Origin: Citrobacter telavivensis
Lineage (GTDB): Bacteria; Pseudomonadota; Gammaproteobacteria; Enterobacterales; Enterobacteriaceae
Reading direction: 5' to 3'
DNA: 64,000 bases
NCBI GenBank assembly: GCA_009363175.1
Contig: CP045205.1
Coordinates: 682,001 to 746,000, forward strand
Both the position numbers and the translations under genes were made by a program. The notes under the pieces are model-generated. The model was not told where the DNA came from, did not search any database, and was given only the letters and a program-made list of their open reading frames with translations. Shown here piece after piece: positions 40,927 to 48,994 of the stretch; within the stretch, counting starts at the first letter, position 1, and every line of letters starts with the position of its first letter.

Positions 40927-40959
40927 CACCATCCCTGTCTTCCCCCACATGATGTGGGG
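40927..40959. repeat. attR core of the P2-like prophage
   Basis: Second copy of the 33-bp core (CACCATCCCTGTC...ATGTGGGG). It is followed by one more G and eight T, the host version of the CpxQ terminator stem. No cpxP sequence precedes it, so this copy carries only the 3' part of CpxQ. Confidence 0.93.
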
Positions 40960-41088
40960 GTTTTTTTTGCCCTTTGATACGTAACTCTTTATTTTTCAAT
41001 TCGTTATTTTATCTGATGCAGGATTTATTCCCTCATTCTCATCGGCAGGAAACCATTTTATGTGTTGCATGCAACTTAGAGATGATAT

Positions 41089-42222
41089 TCAAGATGCGAG
41101 TTCCCGTTGTTGTGGCTTATGAGCGATGAAGCGACTCTCAACATATTTGTACATGACTGGTGCAATAATCCCTGATGCAATAATTGCACATGCCTGCCAT
41201 AGATAATTCCCAGCGCTGTATAAATAGTGTTTAGACACGGTTTGAGTAATACCATGTACTAAATAGAGAGAAAAACTACAGGTTCCTAACATAGTAACTG
41301 GCAGTGAAGTCAATAGACCAAAGTAGTCACAACCGCTCTTAATTGTGTAGAATATGATAAACATGTAGAGTGGTGTTGTTGTATTATAAGCATGTTTTGT
41401 GAAAAATAATGCGACGAATAATAAGAGTAAACAAACTACATCCGATGGTCGTTTGTTGCTCTTGATTGTTGCGATAAGGAATCCAGTCAAAAAATACATT
41501 AAATAGCTAAGGAATTGTTCCTGGTTGATGAAGTATTTATAACTCAGGACAAGAACCATTAAAAAAATAATAAATATTTTTTTGTATTCTATCTTTTTCA
41601 TTATTAGATATAAAAAAGGAATAGCAATGTAGAGGCGTAGCTCCCAGACTAATGTCCAGAAGACGCCTGAAGTCGCTATCTGCAACGATATGCCGTTGAT
41701 GTTAGCTCCGGGTGCATCAAAGATAAATGGCAGCGACGGGACTAACCAACTCGTTATTGGCGTATGGTGTAATGGGTTCATTATTAACGTTATTAAATAA
41801 ATCAATAATAACGTCACAATAACTGGAGGGTAAATTCTTAAACAACGGGAAATGAAAAATTCTTTAACATTAAATGTTGGGGCTAATGCTTTGCGAAAAA
41901 AAAGAAAGGCCGAAAGTATAAAAAAGATACCGACTGAAAGTTCACCTGTGAGAAAAATAATTCGCTTAATATTGCTTGCCGTAATATAATCAAGGGACCA
42001 GTAATTGTCGAATTCTCCTCCCGCCCTCCAGTATAAATGAAATATTGCAACGAGTGCTGCACAGATTCCTCGTAATCCGTCGAGAGCGGCAAATTTATGT
42101 TTTGCTGGTGTAATTCCAAGCAACTTGGATGTGATGAAGATGGTTAATACTAATAAGCTGATGTAAGTAGCGTACTCAATTAAATAAGACATTTTATTGT
42201 TTTCAATAATATTTTTCGACAT
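41089..42222 (-). CDS. acyltransferase-3 family membrane protein outside attR
   Basis: 377 aa with about ten membrane helices. AALDGLRGICAALVAIFHLY carries the typical acyltransferase-3 motif (LDGLRG, then H), and later FFISRCLRIYPPVIVTLLLI and GVFWTLVWELRLYIAIPFLY fit OafA-type O-acetyltransferases. Strongly AT-rich compared with fieF and cpxP. It is absent between cpxP and fieF in E. coli K-12, so it is probably horizontally acquired, either with an earlier element at this site or as host cargo. Substrate unknown. Not closely similar to the acyltransferase inside the prophage. Confidence 0.85.
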   Translation of the reverse strand: MSKNIIENNKMSYLIEYATYISLLVLTIFITSKLLGITPAKHKFAALDGLRGICAALVAIFHLYWRAGGEFDNYWSLDYITASNIKRIIFLTGELSVGIFFILSAFLFFRKALAPTFNVKEFFISRCLRIYPPVIVTLLLIYLITLIMNPLHHTPITSWLVPSLPFIFDAPGANINGISLQIATSGVFWTLVWELRLYIAIPFLYLIMKKIEYKKIFIIFLMVLVLSYKYFINQEQFLSYLMYFLTGFLIATIKSNKRPSDVVCLLLLFVALFFTKHAYNTTTPLYMFIIFYTIKSGCDYFGLLTSLPVTMLGTCSFSLYLVHGITQTVSKHYLYSAGNYLWQACAIIASGIIAPVMYKYVESRFIAHKPQQRELAS

Positions 42223-42312
42223 ATTATCATTTTTTAAATGTCAAGTGAATCACCAATCACCAATCACTTACACCATCCGTTATACTACCGGCATGAGATG
42301 GCAGGAGTGTTT

Positions 42313-43215
42313 ATGAATCAATCCTATGGGCGGTTAGTCAGTCGGGCGGCCATTGCCGCGACAGTGATGGCGTCGCTGTTACTTTTGATCAAAATTTTTG
42401 CGTGGTGGTACACCGGGTCGGTGAGTATTCTGGCGGCACTGGTCGACTCGCTGGTGGATATCGCCGCGTCGCTCACTAACCTGTTAGTGGTGCGCTATTC
42501 GCTGCAGCCAGCGGATGATGAACATACCTTTGGTCACGGCAAGGCGGAATCCCTGGCCGCGCTGGCGCAAAGTATGTTTATTTCCGGTTCGGCGCTGTTT
42601 TTGTTTTTAACCGGTATTCAGCATCTGATTTCACCTACCCCGATGAACGATCCTGGCGTGGGGGTTGTGGTTACCATTATCGCCCTGATATGTACTGTAG
42701 TGCTGGTCTCGTTTCAGCGCTGGGTGGTGAAACGGACGCAAAGTCAGGCGGTGCGGGCAGATATGCTTCATTATCAGTCTGATGTTATGATGAACGGTGC
42801 TATTCTCGTGGCGCTCGGTCTGGCCTGGTACGGCTGGCATCGTGCGGACGCGTTGTTTGCATTGGGGATTGGCATCTATATTTTATATAGTGCATTACGC
42901 ATGGGCTATGATGCAGTGCAGTCGTTACTGGATCGTGCATTACCCGATGAAGAACGTCAGGAAATTTTTGAAATCGTGAAATCATGGCCCGGCGTCAGTG
43001 GTGCTCACGATCTCCGTACGCGGCAGTCAGGGCCGACCCGCTTTATTCAGATTCATTTGGAAATGGAAGATAATCTGCCGCTCGTTCAGGCGCATGTTGT
43101 GGCTGAACAGGTAGAGCAGGCGATTTTACGGCGTTTTCCGGGATCCGATGTCATTATCCATCAGGACCCGTGTTCTGTCGTCCCCAGGGAAGGCAAAAGG
43201 TTTGAGCTTTCGTAA
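42313..43215 (+). CDS. fieF: ferrous-iron/zinc efflux pump FieF (YiiP)
   Basis: 300-aa cation diffusion facilitator, a proton antiporter exporting Zn2+/Fe2+. Six membrane helices; active-site aspartates in LVDSLVDIAASL and the HxxxD of MLHYQSDVMMNG; the C-terminal cytoplasmic metal-binding domain includes GAHDLRTRQSG and FIQIHLEMED. The frame extends upstream to 42238, but MNQSYGRLVSRAAIAA at 42313 is the E. coli start. Confidence 0.97.
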   Translation: MNQSYGRLVSRAAIAATVMASLLLLIKIFAWWYTGSVSILAALVDSLVDIAASLTNLLVVRYSLQPADDEHTFGHGKAESLAALAQSMFISGSALFLFLTGIQHLISPTPMNDPGVGVVVTIIALICTVVLVSFQRWVVKRTQSQAVRADMLHYQSDVMMNGAILVALGLAWYGWHRADALFALGIGIYILYSALRMGYDAVQSLLDRALPDEERQEIFEIVKSWPGVSGAHDLRTRQSGPTRFIQIHLEMEDNLPLVQAHVVAEQVEQAILRRFPGSDVIIHQDPCSVVPREGKRFELS

Positions 43216-43279
43216 GTGAGCGTAAAAAAGAGAGCCAGGCCCGCATTTTGTGTATAAATTACCGCCATTTGGCCTGACC

Positions 43280-43291
43280 TGAATCAATTCA
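43280..43291. promoter_or_regulatory. Cra (FruR) operator upstream of pfkA
   Basis: TGAATCAATTCA within CTGAATCAATTCAGC fits the Cra consensus. It precedes a TTATACT -10-like element near 43305-43311. Cra repression of pfkA is established in E. coli. Confidence 0.85.
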
Positions 43292-43399
43292 GCAGGAAGT
43301 GATTGTTATACTATTTGCATATTCGTTGGATCGTCTCGCTATGCAGGATCGACTTCCGGCAACAGACTTCATTTTGCATTCCAAAGTTCAGAGGTAGTC

Positions 43400-44362
43400 A
43401 TGATTAAGAAAATCGGTGTGTTGACAAGCGGCGGTGATGCGCCGGGCATGAACGCAGCAATCCGTGGTGTGGTGCGCGCAGCACTGACGGAAGGACTGGA
43501 AGTCATGGGTGTTTATGATGGCTACCTGGGTCTGTACGAAGACCGTATGGTGCAGCTTGACCGTTACAGCGTGTCCGACATGATTAACCGCGGTGGTACC
43601 TTCCTGGGTTCCGCACGCTTCCCGGAGTTCCGTGACGAAAACGTCCGCGCCGTGGCTATCGAAAACCTGAAAAAACGCGGTATCGACGCGCTGGTGGTGA
43701 TCGGCGGTGACGGTTCTTACATGGGTGCAAAACGCCTGACTGAAATGGGCTTCCCGTGCATCGGTTTGCCTGGCACCATCGATAACGATATCAAAGGCAC
43801 CGACTACACCATTGGTTACTTTACGGCGCTGGGCACCGTGGTTGAAGCGATTGACCGTCTGCGCGATACCTCATCTTCTCACCAGCGTATTTCTATCGTT
43901 GAAGTGATGGGCCGTTACTGTGGCGACCTGACTCTGGCAGCGGCGATTGCGGGTGGTTGTGAGTTCGTTGTGGTACCGGAAGTGGAATTCAGCCGGGACG
44001 ATCTGGTCAATGAAATCAAAGCGGGCATCGCGAAGGGCAAGAAGCACGCTATCGTGGCGATCACTGAGCACATGTGCGACGTAGACGAACTGGCGCATTA
44101 CATCGAGAAAGAGACGGGCCGTGAAACCCGTGCGACCGTACTGGGCCACATCCAGCGCGGCGGTTCTCCGGTGCCTTACGACCGCATCCTGGCTTCCCGT
44201 ATGGGTTCTTACGCCATTGAACTGCTGCTGGAAGGTCACGGTGGTCGTTGCGTCGGTATTCAGAACGAAAAACTGGTTCACCATGACATCATCGACGCTA
44301 TCGAAAACATGCAGCGTCCGTTCAAAGGTGACTGGCTGGATTGCGCGAAGAAACTGTACTGA
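43400..44362 (+). CDS. pfkA: 6-phosphofructokinase I
   Basis: 320 aa, identical in length to E. coli PfkA. ATP-dependent phosphorylation of fructose 6-phosphate, the committed step of glycolysis; homotetramer inhibited by PEP and activated by ADP. Motifs: LTSGGDAPGMNAAIRG, VIGGDGSYMGA, the catalytic PGTIDNDIKGTD, and GRYCGDLTL. The AGAGGTAG ribosome site and Cra operator lie upstream; a REP pair follows. Confidence 0.98.
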   Translation: MIKKIGVLTSGGDAPGMNAAIRGVVRAALTEGLEVMGVYDGYLGLYEDRMVQLDRYSVSDMINRGGTFLGSARFPEFRDENVRAVAIENLKKRGIDALVVIGGDGSYMGAKRLTEMGFPCIGLPGTIDNDIKGTDYTIGYFTALGTVVEAIDRLRDTSSSHQRISIVEVMGRYCGDLTLAAAIAGGCEFVVVPEVEFSRDDLVNEIKAGIAKGKKHAIVAITEHMCDVDELAHYIEKETGRETRATVLGHIQRGGSPVPYDRILASRMGSYAIELLLEGHGGRCVGIQNEKLVHHDIIDAIENMQRPFKGDWLDCAKKLY

Positions 44363-44373
44363 TTCTTCTCTGC

Positions 44374-44451
44374 GCCTGATGGCACTACGCTTATCCGGCC
44401 TACAGATCGCAAAGACGTGTAGGCCGGATAAGGCGTCAGTCGCCATCCGGC
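44374..44451. repeat. BIME after pfkA
   Basis: Two inverted REP units, GCCTGATGGC...CTTATCCGGC and GTAGGCCGGATAAGGCG...GCCATCCGGC, between pfkA and sbp. Confidence 0.9.
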
Positions 44452-44565
44452 ATAAGCCCTTCATATATTCCCTCAAGTTATAGCCAATCTTTTTTTATTC
44501 TTTAATGTTTGGATTTCTTTCTGGCACGCTTTGCTCATCACAACACAACATAAGAGAGTTGGGCG

Positions 44566-45555
44566 ATGAACAAATGGGGCGTGGGGTTAACTTTGCTGCT
44601 GGCATCCAGCGGCGTTCTGGCAAAGGATATTCAATTACTGAACGTGTCTTACGATCCAACGCGTGAGCTGTACGAGCAGTACAACAAAGCGTTTAGCGCA
44701 CACTGGAAGCAAGAGACGGGCGATAACGTGGTGATTCGTCAGTCGCACGGCGGGTCGGGCAAACAGGCCACCTCGGTGATTAACGGTATCGAAGCGGATG
44801 TGGTGACGCTGGCGCTGGCCTATGATGTTGATGCGATTGCCGAGCGCGGTCGTATTGATAAAAACTGGATCAAACGCCTGCCTGACAACTCTGCGCCTTA
44901 TACCTCCACCATTGTGTTCCTGGTTCGCAAAGGCAACCCGAAGCAAATTCATGACTGGAACGATCTGGTTAAACCTGGCGTCTCTGTGATCACCCCTAAC
45001 CCGAAAAGTTCCGGCGGCGCTCGCTGGAACTACCTGGCGGCGTGGGGCTATGCGCTGCACCATAACAACGGCGATCAGGCGAAAGCCCAGGATTTCGTGA
45101 AGGCGCTGTTTAAAAACGTTGAAGTGCTGGACTCCGGCGCGCGCGGCTCCACCAATACCTTCGTGGAACGCGGCATCGGCGACGTGCTGATCGCCTGGGA
45201 GAACGAAGCGCTGCTGGCGACCAATGAACTGGGCAAAGATAAGTTCGAAATCGTGACGCCGAGCGAATCCATTCTGGCTGAGCCAACGGTCTCCGTCGTG
45301 GATAAAGTGACCGAGAAGAAAGGTACCCAGGCCGTGGCGGAAGCCTACCTGAAGTATCTCTACTCACCGGAAGGTCAGGAGATCGCGGCGAAAAACTACT
45401 ACCGTCCGCGCGATGCAGAAGTGGCGAAGAAATACGAAAATGCGTTTCCGAAACTGAAGCTCTTCACCATTGATGAGGTGTTCGGCGGCTGGACGAAAGC
45501 GCAGAAAGAACATTTCTCGAACGGCGGAACGTTCGATCAGATCAGCAAGCGTTAA
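44566..45555 (+). CDS. sbp: periplasmic sulfate-binding protein Sbp
   Basis: 329 aa as in E. coli. Signal peptide MNKWGVGLTLLLASSGVLAK (cleaved after LA), then DIQLLNVSYDPTRELYEQYN; sulfate-binding segments SHGGSGKQATSV and PKSSGGARWNYLAAWGY. It delivers sulfate (and thiosulfate) to the CysTWA transporter. Expected to be CysB-controlled; no site was located. A terminator follows. Confidence 0.97.
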   Translation: MNKWGVGLTLLLASSGVLAKDIQLLNVSYDPTRELYEQYNKAFSAHWKQETGDNVVIRQSHGGSGKQATSVINGIEADVVTLALAYDVDAIAERGRIDKNWIKRLPDNSAPYTSTIVFLVRKGNPKQIHDWNDLVKPGVSVITPNPKSSGGARWNYLAAWGYALHHNNGDQAKAQDFVKALFKNVEVLDSGARGSTNTFVERGIGDVLIAWENEALLATNELGKDKFEIVTPSESILAEPTVSVVDKVTEKKGTQAVAEAYLKYLYSPEGQEIAAKNYYRPRDAEVAKKYENAFPKLKLFTIDEVFGGWTKAQKEHFSNGGTFDQISKR

Positions 45556-45573
45556 GCGCGGATCGCAGAAGAG

Positions 45574-45603
45574 GCCCGGGGCATTTGCCGCCGGGCTTTT
45601 TTT
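45574..45603 (+). terminator. terminator of sbp
   Basis: GCCCGG / CCGGGC with an inner GGC/GCC, followed by seven T, 19 bp after the sbp stop. Confidence 0.9.
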
Positions 45604-45658
45604 ATTTGTCATGATTTTGCGTTACTCTTGCAGGTCGTTGAGATACAGGGAACGCGTT

Positions 45659-46414
45659 ATGAAAAAAACTGGCTATGGGCTACTGGCCGCTGTCGTTATT
45701 GTTGCGGCAGCCGGTTTTGGCTACTGGAAGCTGGCCGGAAACCCGGATGCGTTGCGTAAGATTGTCCTTGAGCAATGTCTGCCCAATCAGTTGCAGCATC
45801 AAAACCCTGCGCCATGCGCCGAAGTGAAGCCCGGTGCCGGATACGTGGTCTTCAAAGACCGCAATGGCCCGCTGCAATATCTGCTGATGCCGACTTACCG
45901 CATTAACGGCACCGAGAGTCCGCTACTGGTGGAACAATTCACGCCGAATTTTTTCTGGCTGGCCTGGCAATCTCGCGACTTTATGAGCAAGACGTATGGT
46001 CAGGATATTCCGGACAGCGTCGTTTCGCTGGCAATTAATTCACGCAGCGGACGGACGCAAAATCATTTCCACATCCATATCTCCTGCCTGCGTCCTGATG
46101 TCAGAGCACAACTGGACGCTAATCAGGCCAAAATCAGCACCCGCTGGTTGCCGCTGCCGGGCGGACTGCGCGGACACGAATATCTTGCCCGTCGCGTGAC
46201 GGAAAGCGAACTGGCGCAGCGCAGTCCGTTTATGATGCTGGCAGAAGAGGTGCCGGAGGCGCGCGAGCGGATGGGGAGCTACGCGTTGGCGTTGGCGCGC
46301 CAAAGCGATGACGCTTTTGTTCTGTTGGCGACACAGCGCAACTGGCTGACGTTTAACCGGGCGTCGGCGGAAGAAATCCAGGATCACGACTGCTCACTGC
46401 TCACCCAACCCTGA
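45659..46414 (+). CDS. cdh: CDP-diacylglycerol pyrophosphatase Cdh
   Basis: 251 aa as in E. coli. Hydrolyses CDP-diacylglycerol to CMP and phosphatidate at the inner membrane. N-terminal anchor (GLLAAVVIVAAAGFGYWKLA), HIT-like active site NHFHIHISCLRPD. The frame begins far upstream, inside sbp; ATG 45659 matches the family start. Followed by the AIRs-kinase cluster, where E. coli has tpiA. Confidence 0.95.
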   Translation: MKKTGYGLLAAVVIVAAAGFGYWKLAGNPDALRKIVLEQCLPNQLQHQNPAPCAEVKPGAGYVVFKDRNGPLQYLLMPTYRINGTESPLLVEQFTPNFFWLAWQSRDFMSKTYGQDIPDSVVSLAINSRSGRTQNHFHIHISCLRPDVRAQLDANQAKISTRWLPLPGGLRGHEYLARRVTESELAQRSPFMMLAEEVPEARERMGSYALALARQSDDAFVLLATQRNWLTFNRASAEEIQDHDCSLLTQP

Positions 46415-46496
46415 ACGCGGTCCCACTAGGCTGTCGGCGTTTTTTTGCACAACCTCTCACTTCAGGCCAGCGATGATGTATCGTTGGTTAAATTAA

Positions 46497-46542
46497 TGTG
46501 AAATCGATCAAAAGATATAAAGGTATACCTTTATATCTTTTG
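46497..46542. promoter_or_regulatory. 34-bp perfect palindrome (GntR operator candidate) and CRP-like site
   Basis: 46509-46542 is a perfect 17-bp-arm palindrome centred on GGTATACC within AAAGGTATACCTTT, the type of core used by HutC/GntR regulators. TGTGAAATCGATCAAA at 46497-46512 overlaps its left edge and fits CRP (TGTGA-N6-TCAAA). It is the only such site before the permease-kinase-hydrolase-GntR genes, so it is probably the operator of the last gene's product. The gap 46415-46680 otherwise holds the promoter, which I could not fix. Confidence 0.75.
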
Positions 46543-46680
46543 TGATTCCATTACACTCCCTCATAACGCCTGACCCTGACTGCCCGGATCATGCGTTAAT
46601 CATAAAAGCTTTTATTTCACGTAGTTACGTCATCCTTTTTTCGACATTCTTGTGCCCAACGGCGCAAAAGGAATACCGAT

Positions 46681-48015
46681 ATGAAATTGTCTATCGTGGA
46701 AAAAATAGGTTTCGGCGCCGGGGATATGGCGATCAACGTAGTGATTATTGCCATGCAGCTACTGCTGGCATATTTCTACACCGATATTTACGGTTTACGT
46801 GCAGCAGATGTGGGTGTGCTGCTGGTGGTTGTGCGGATGATCGATGCCATTATCGATCCGGCAATGGGAATGCTGACCGATAAAGTCTCGACCCGCTGGG
46901 GGCGATATCGTCCGTGGTTGTTATGGTTTGCCATTCCGTTTGGTTTCGCCGTCTATCTGATGTTTATCACGCCGGATATGGCGTATACGGCGAAGCTGGC
47001 GTGGGCCTATTTTACTTACATCCTGATGACGCTGGTCTATACGGCGATCACCATCCCTTATATCTCTCTGATTGGCGTCATCACGGACGATCCGGGCGAG
47101 CGGTTGAGCGCCAACGGGTATCGTTTTGTGATGACTAAAATCGCCGCGTTTCTGGTGACGATTGTGGTTCCCATGCTGGCAGTCTGGCTGGGGCAGGGCA
47201 ATAAAGCGCTGGGTTATCAGCTCTCTATGGGGTTGATGGGCGCGATGGGCGCAGTGCTGTTTATCTTCTGCTTTATGACCACCCGCGAACGCAGCGAGCC
47301 TGAACTGCCGTCACTGTCGGTAAAACAGCAGTTCGCCAATCTGCTGCGCAACGACCAGTGGCTGATTCTGGGCGTGGTGATTATGTTGCTGATGTGCGGC
47401 TACGTGATCCGTGGTTCGGTTGCCGCCTATTACGCCAAATATTATCTGAATGGTGGTGACAGCATGATTTCACCGTTCCTGACCGTCGGCGTTGTGGCAT
47501 CTATTCTGGCGATGATTGCGACCACATGGGTGACCAAGTTCTGGGACAAAATAAAAATGTTCCGCTACACCCAACTGATGACCTTCGTGCTGAGTATCGC
47601 CATGTACTTCTGCGTCGGGCAGCAAAACCTGATCCTCGCCTTTATCTTTTACTTTCTCATCAACTTCTTCTGCGACATGCAAATGCCGGTGTTCTGGTCT
47701 TCCATCGCGGAGGCGGTCGATTACGGCGAGAAGAAAACCGGGCTGCGCGTCTCCGGACTGGCTTTTGGCGGCATTCTGTTCTTTCAGAAATTCGGCATGG
47801 GGATTGCCGGCGGCGTCCTCGGCTTCCTGCTGAGCCACTTCGGCTACCAGGCGGATGTCCAACAGAGCGCGAGTTCGCTGGCAGGAATTGCACTGATGAT
47901 GACGCTCATCCCCGCCATCTTCCATCTGGTGGTTGGCGTCGTGATGAAAAAGTATCTGATCAACAACGATTATTACCGCGATATCCAGCGTGAACTGGCA
48001 CAGCGTCAGGCGTGA
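46681..48015 (+). CDS. GPH-family sugar/nucleoside:cation symporter
   Basis: 444 aa, twelve membrane helices, glycoside-pentoside-hexuronide (MelB/YicJ-like) family. MKLSIVEKIGFGAGDMAINV, DPAMGMLTDKVSTRWGRYRP and AEAVDYGEKKTGLRVSG are the family motifs. It is first of a four-gene unit ending in a GntR regulator and corresponds to the permease next to the AIRs kinase in Salmonella (STM4065 region, from memory). The substrate is probably a ribonucleoside-like compound, inferred from the kinase. Confidence 0.88.
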   Translation: MKLSIVEKIGFGAGDMAINVVIIAMQLLLAYFYTDIYGLRAADVGVLLVVVRMIDAIIDPAMGMLTDKVSTRWGRYRPWLLWFAIPFGFAVYLMFITPDMAYTAKLAWAYFTYILMTLVYTAITIPYISLIGVITDDPGERLSANGYRFVMTKIAAFLVTIVVPMLAVWLGQGNKALGYQLSMGLMGAMGAVLFIFCFMTTRERSEPELPSLSVKQQFANLLRNDQWLILGVVIMLLMCGYVIRGSVAAYYAKYYLNGGDSMISPFLTVGVVASILAMIATTWVTKFWDKIKMFRYTQLMTFVLSIAMYFCVGQQNLILAFIFYFLINFFCDMQMPVFWSSIAEAVDYGEKKTGLRVSGLAFGGILFFQKFGMGIAGGVLGFLLSHFGYQADVQQSASSLAGIALMMTLIPAIFHLVVGVVMKKYLINNDYYRDIQRELAQRQA

Positions 48016-48025
48016 GGAGGAGCAA

Positions 48026-48976
48026 ATGAATCATCTCAATAAAGTCTGGGTGATTGGCGATGCGTCCGTGGATCTGGTGCCGGAAAGAACGGACTCTTAC
48101 CTGAAATGTCCGGGCGGGGCATCGGCTAACGTCGCCGTTTGCGTCGCACGACTGGGAGGCGACTGCGGATTTATCGGCTGCCTTGGAGAGGATGATGCCG
48201 GGCATTTCCTTCGTCAGACGCTGGCAGACAACGGAGTGGACGTGAGTTCGCTACGCCTCGACCCGCAGCAAACCAGCGCGGTGCTGGTCGTTAATCTGAC
48301 GCCAGAAGGTGAACGCAGTTTTACCTATCTGGTGCATCCCGGCGCGGACACCTTTGTCTCCGTGCAGGATTTACCGGCCTTCAGCGCTAACGAGTGGTTT
48401 TACTTCAGCTCGATTGGCCTGACCGACAGTCCGGCGCGCGAGGCGTGTCTGGAAGGTGCCAGACGCATGAAGGCGGCGGGCGGGCACGTTATGTTCGACG
48501 TCAACCTGCGCGTCAGCATGTGGCGGGATCGTCATGAAATCGCCCCCTTACTCGCACAGTCCATTGCGCTGGCCTCTATCTGCAAGGTCTCTGCCGATGA
48601 GTTGTGTTGGCTGGGTAAGGTCGAGCGCTGGCAGGACGCACGTTATCTGATGCGTGAACTCGGCTGCGATACCACCGTTATCTCACTGGGCGATGCGGGC
48701 GCGTATCTGGTGACGCCAGAGGGCGAATGCGCGTTCCCGACTGCGAAAATTTCCGTGGTGGACACCACCGGGGCAGGCGATGCCTTTGTTGGTGGGCTGC
48801 TCTATACCCTTTCACAGGCCGCTAACTGGGATAGCCGCCTGCTTGCTCAGGCGATTGGCACGGCCAACGCCTGTGGCGCGATGGTGGTCACGGCAAAAGG
48901 GGCAATGACCGCGCTGCCCTACCCGGAACAGCTCGCTGCCTTTCGCGTCAGTCATCCGCTGGAAAAATTATGCTAA
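48026..48976 (+). CDS. aminoimidazole riboside kinase (PfkB family)
   Basis: 316-aa ribokinase-family enzyme very similar to the Salmonella AIRs kinase (STM4066), which phosphorylates 5-aminoimidazole riboside to AIR, a purine and thiamine precursor. N-terminal NKVWVIGDASVDLVPE, YLKCPGGASANVAVCVARLG, and the catalytic DTTGAGDAF at 246-254 with base Asp252. ATG 48026 follows GAGGAGGAGC; the frame also runs upstream into the permease gene. Its 5' end is 10 bp after the permease stop. Confidence 0.88.
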   Translation: MNHLNKVWVIGDASVDLVPERTDSYLKCPGGASANVAVCVARLGGDCGFIGCLGEDDAGHFLRQTLADNGVDVSSLRLDPQQTSAVLVVNLTPEGERSFTYLVHPGADTFVSVQDLPAFSANEWFYFSSIGLTDSPAREACLEGARRMKAAGGHVMFDVNLRVSMWRDRHEIAPLLAQSIALASICKVSADELCWLGKVERWQDARYLMRELGCDTTVISLGDAGAYLVTPEGECAFPTAKISVVDTTGAGDAFVGGLLYTLSQAANWDSRLLAQAIGTANACGAMVVTAKGAMTALPYPEQLAAFRVSHPLEKLC

Positions 48977-48994
48977 ACCGTTAAGGAGTCATTC

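Larger units (their letters stand above)
10338..40959. mobile_element. P2-like prophage, apparently complete, integrated in cpxQ
   Basis: About 30.6 kb between two 33-bp direct repeats (10338-10370 and 40927-40959). Gene order from the left is int-C-cox-early genes-dam-A-[doc/rhuM insert]-cos-Q-P-O-N-M-L-X-lysis-R-S-V-W-J-I-H-G-[acyltransferase]-(U-T-E-FII-FI reversed)-D-ogr. All essential P2 structural and replication functions appear present with intact frames, so the prophage may be inducible. P2-type phages are helpers for P4-like satellites, none of which is in the window. Confidence 0.95.

Noticed and set aside
42266..42274. ACACCATCC, resembling the start of the att core, upstream of fieF
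   Set aside because: Only 9 bp match and the rest of the core is absent; likely chance, so not used as a third att site.
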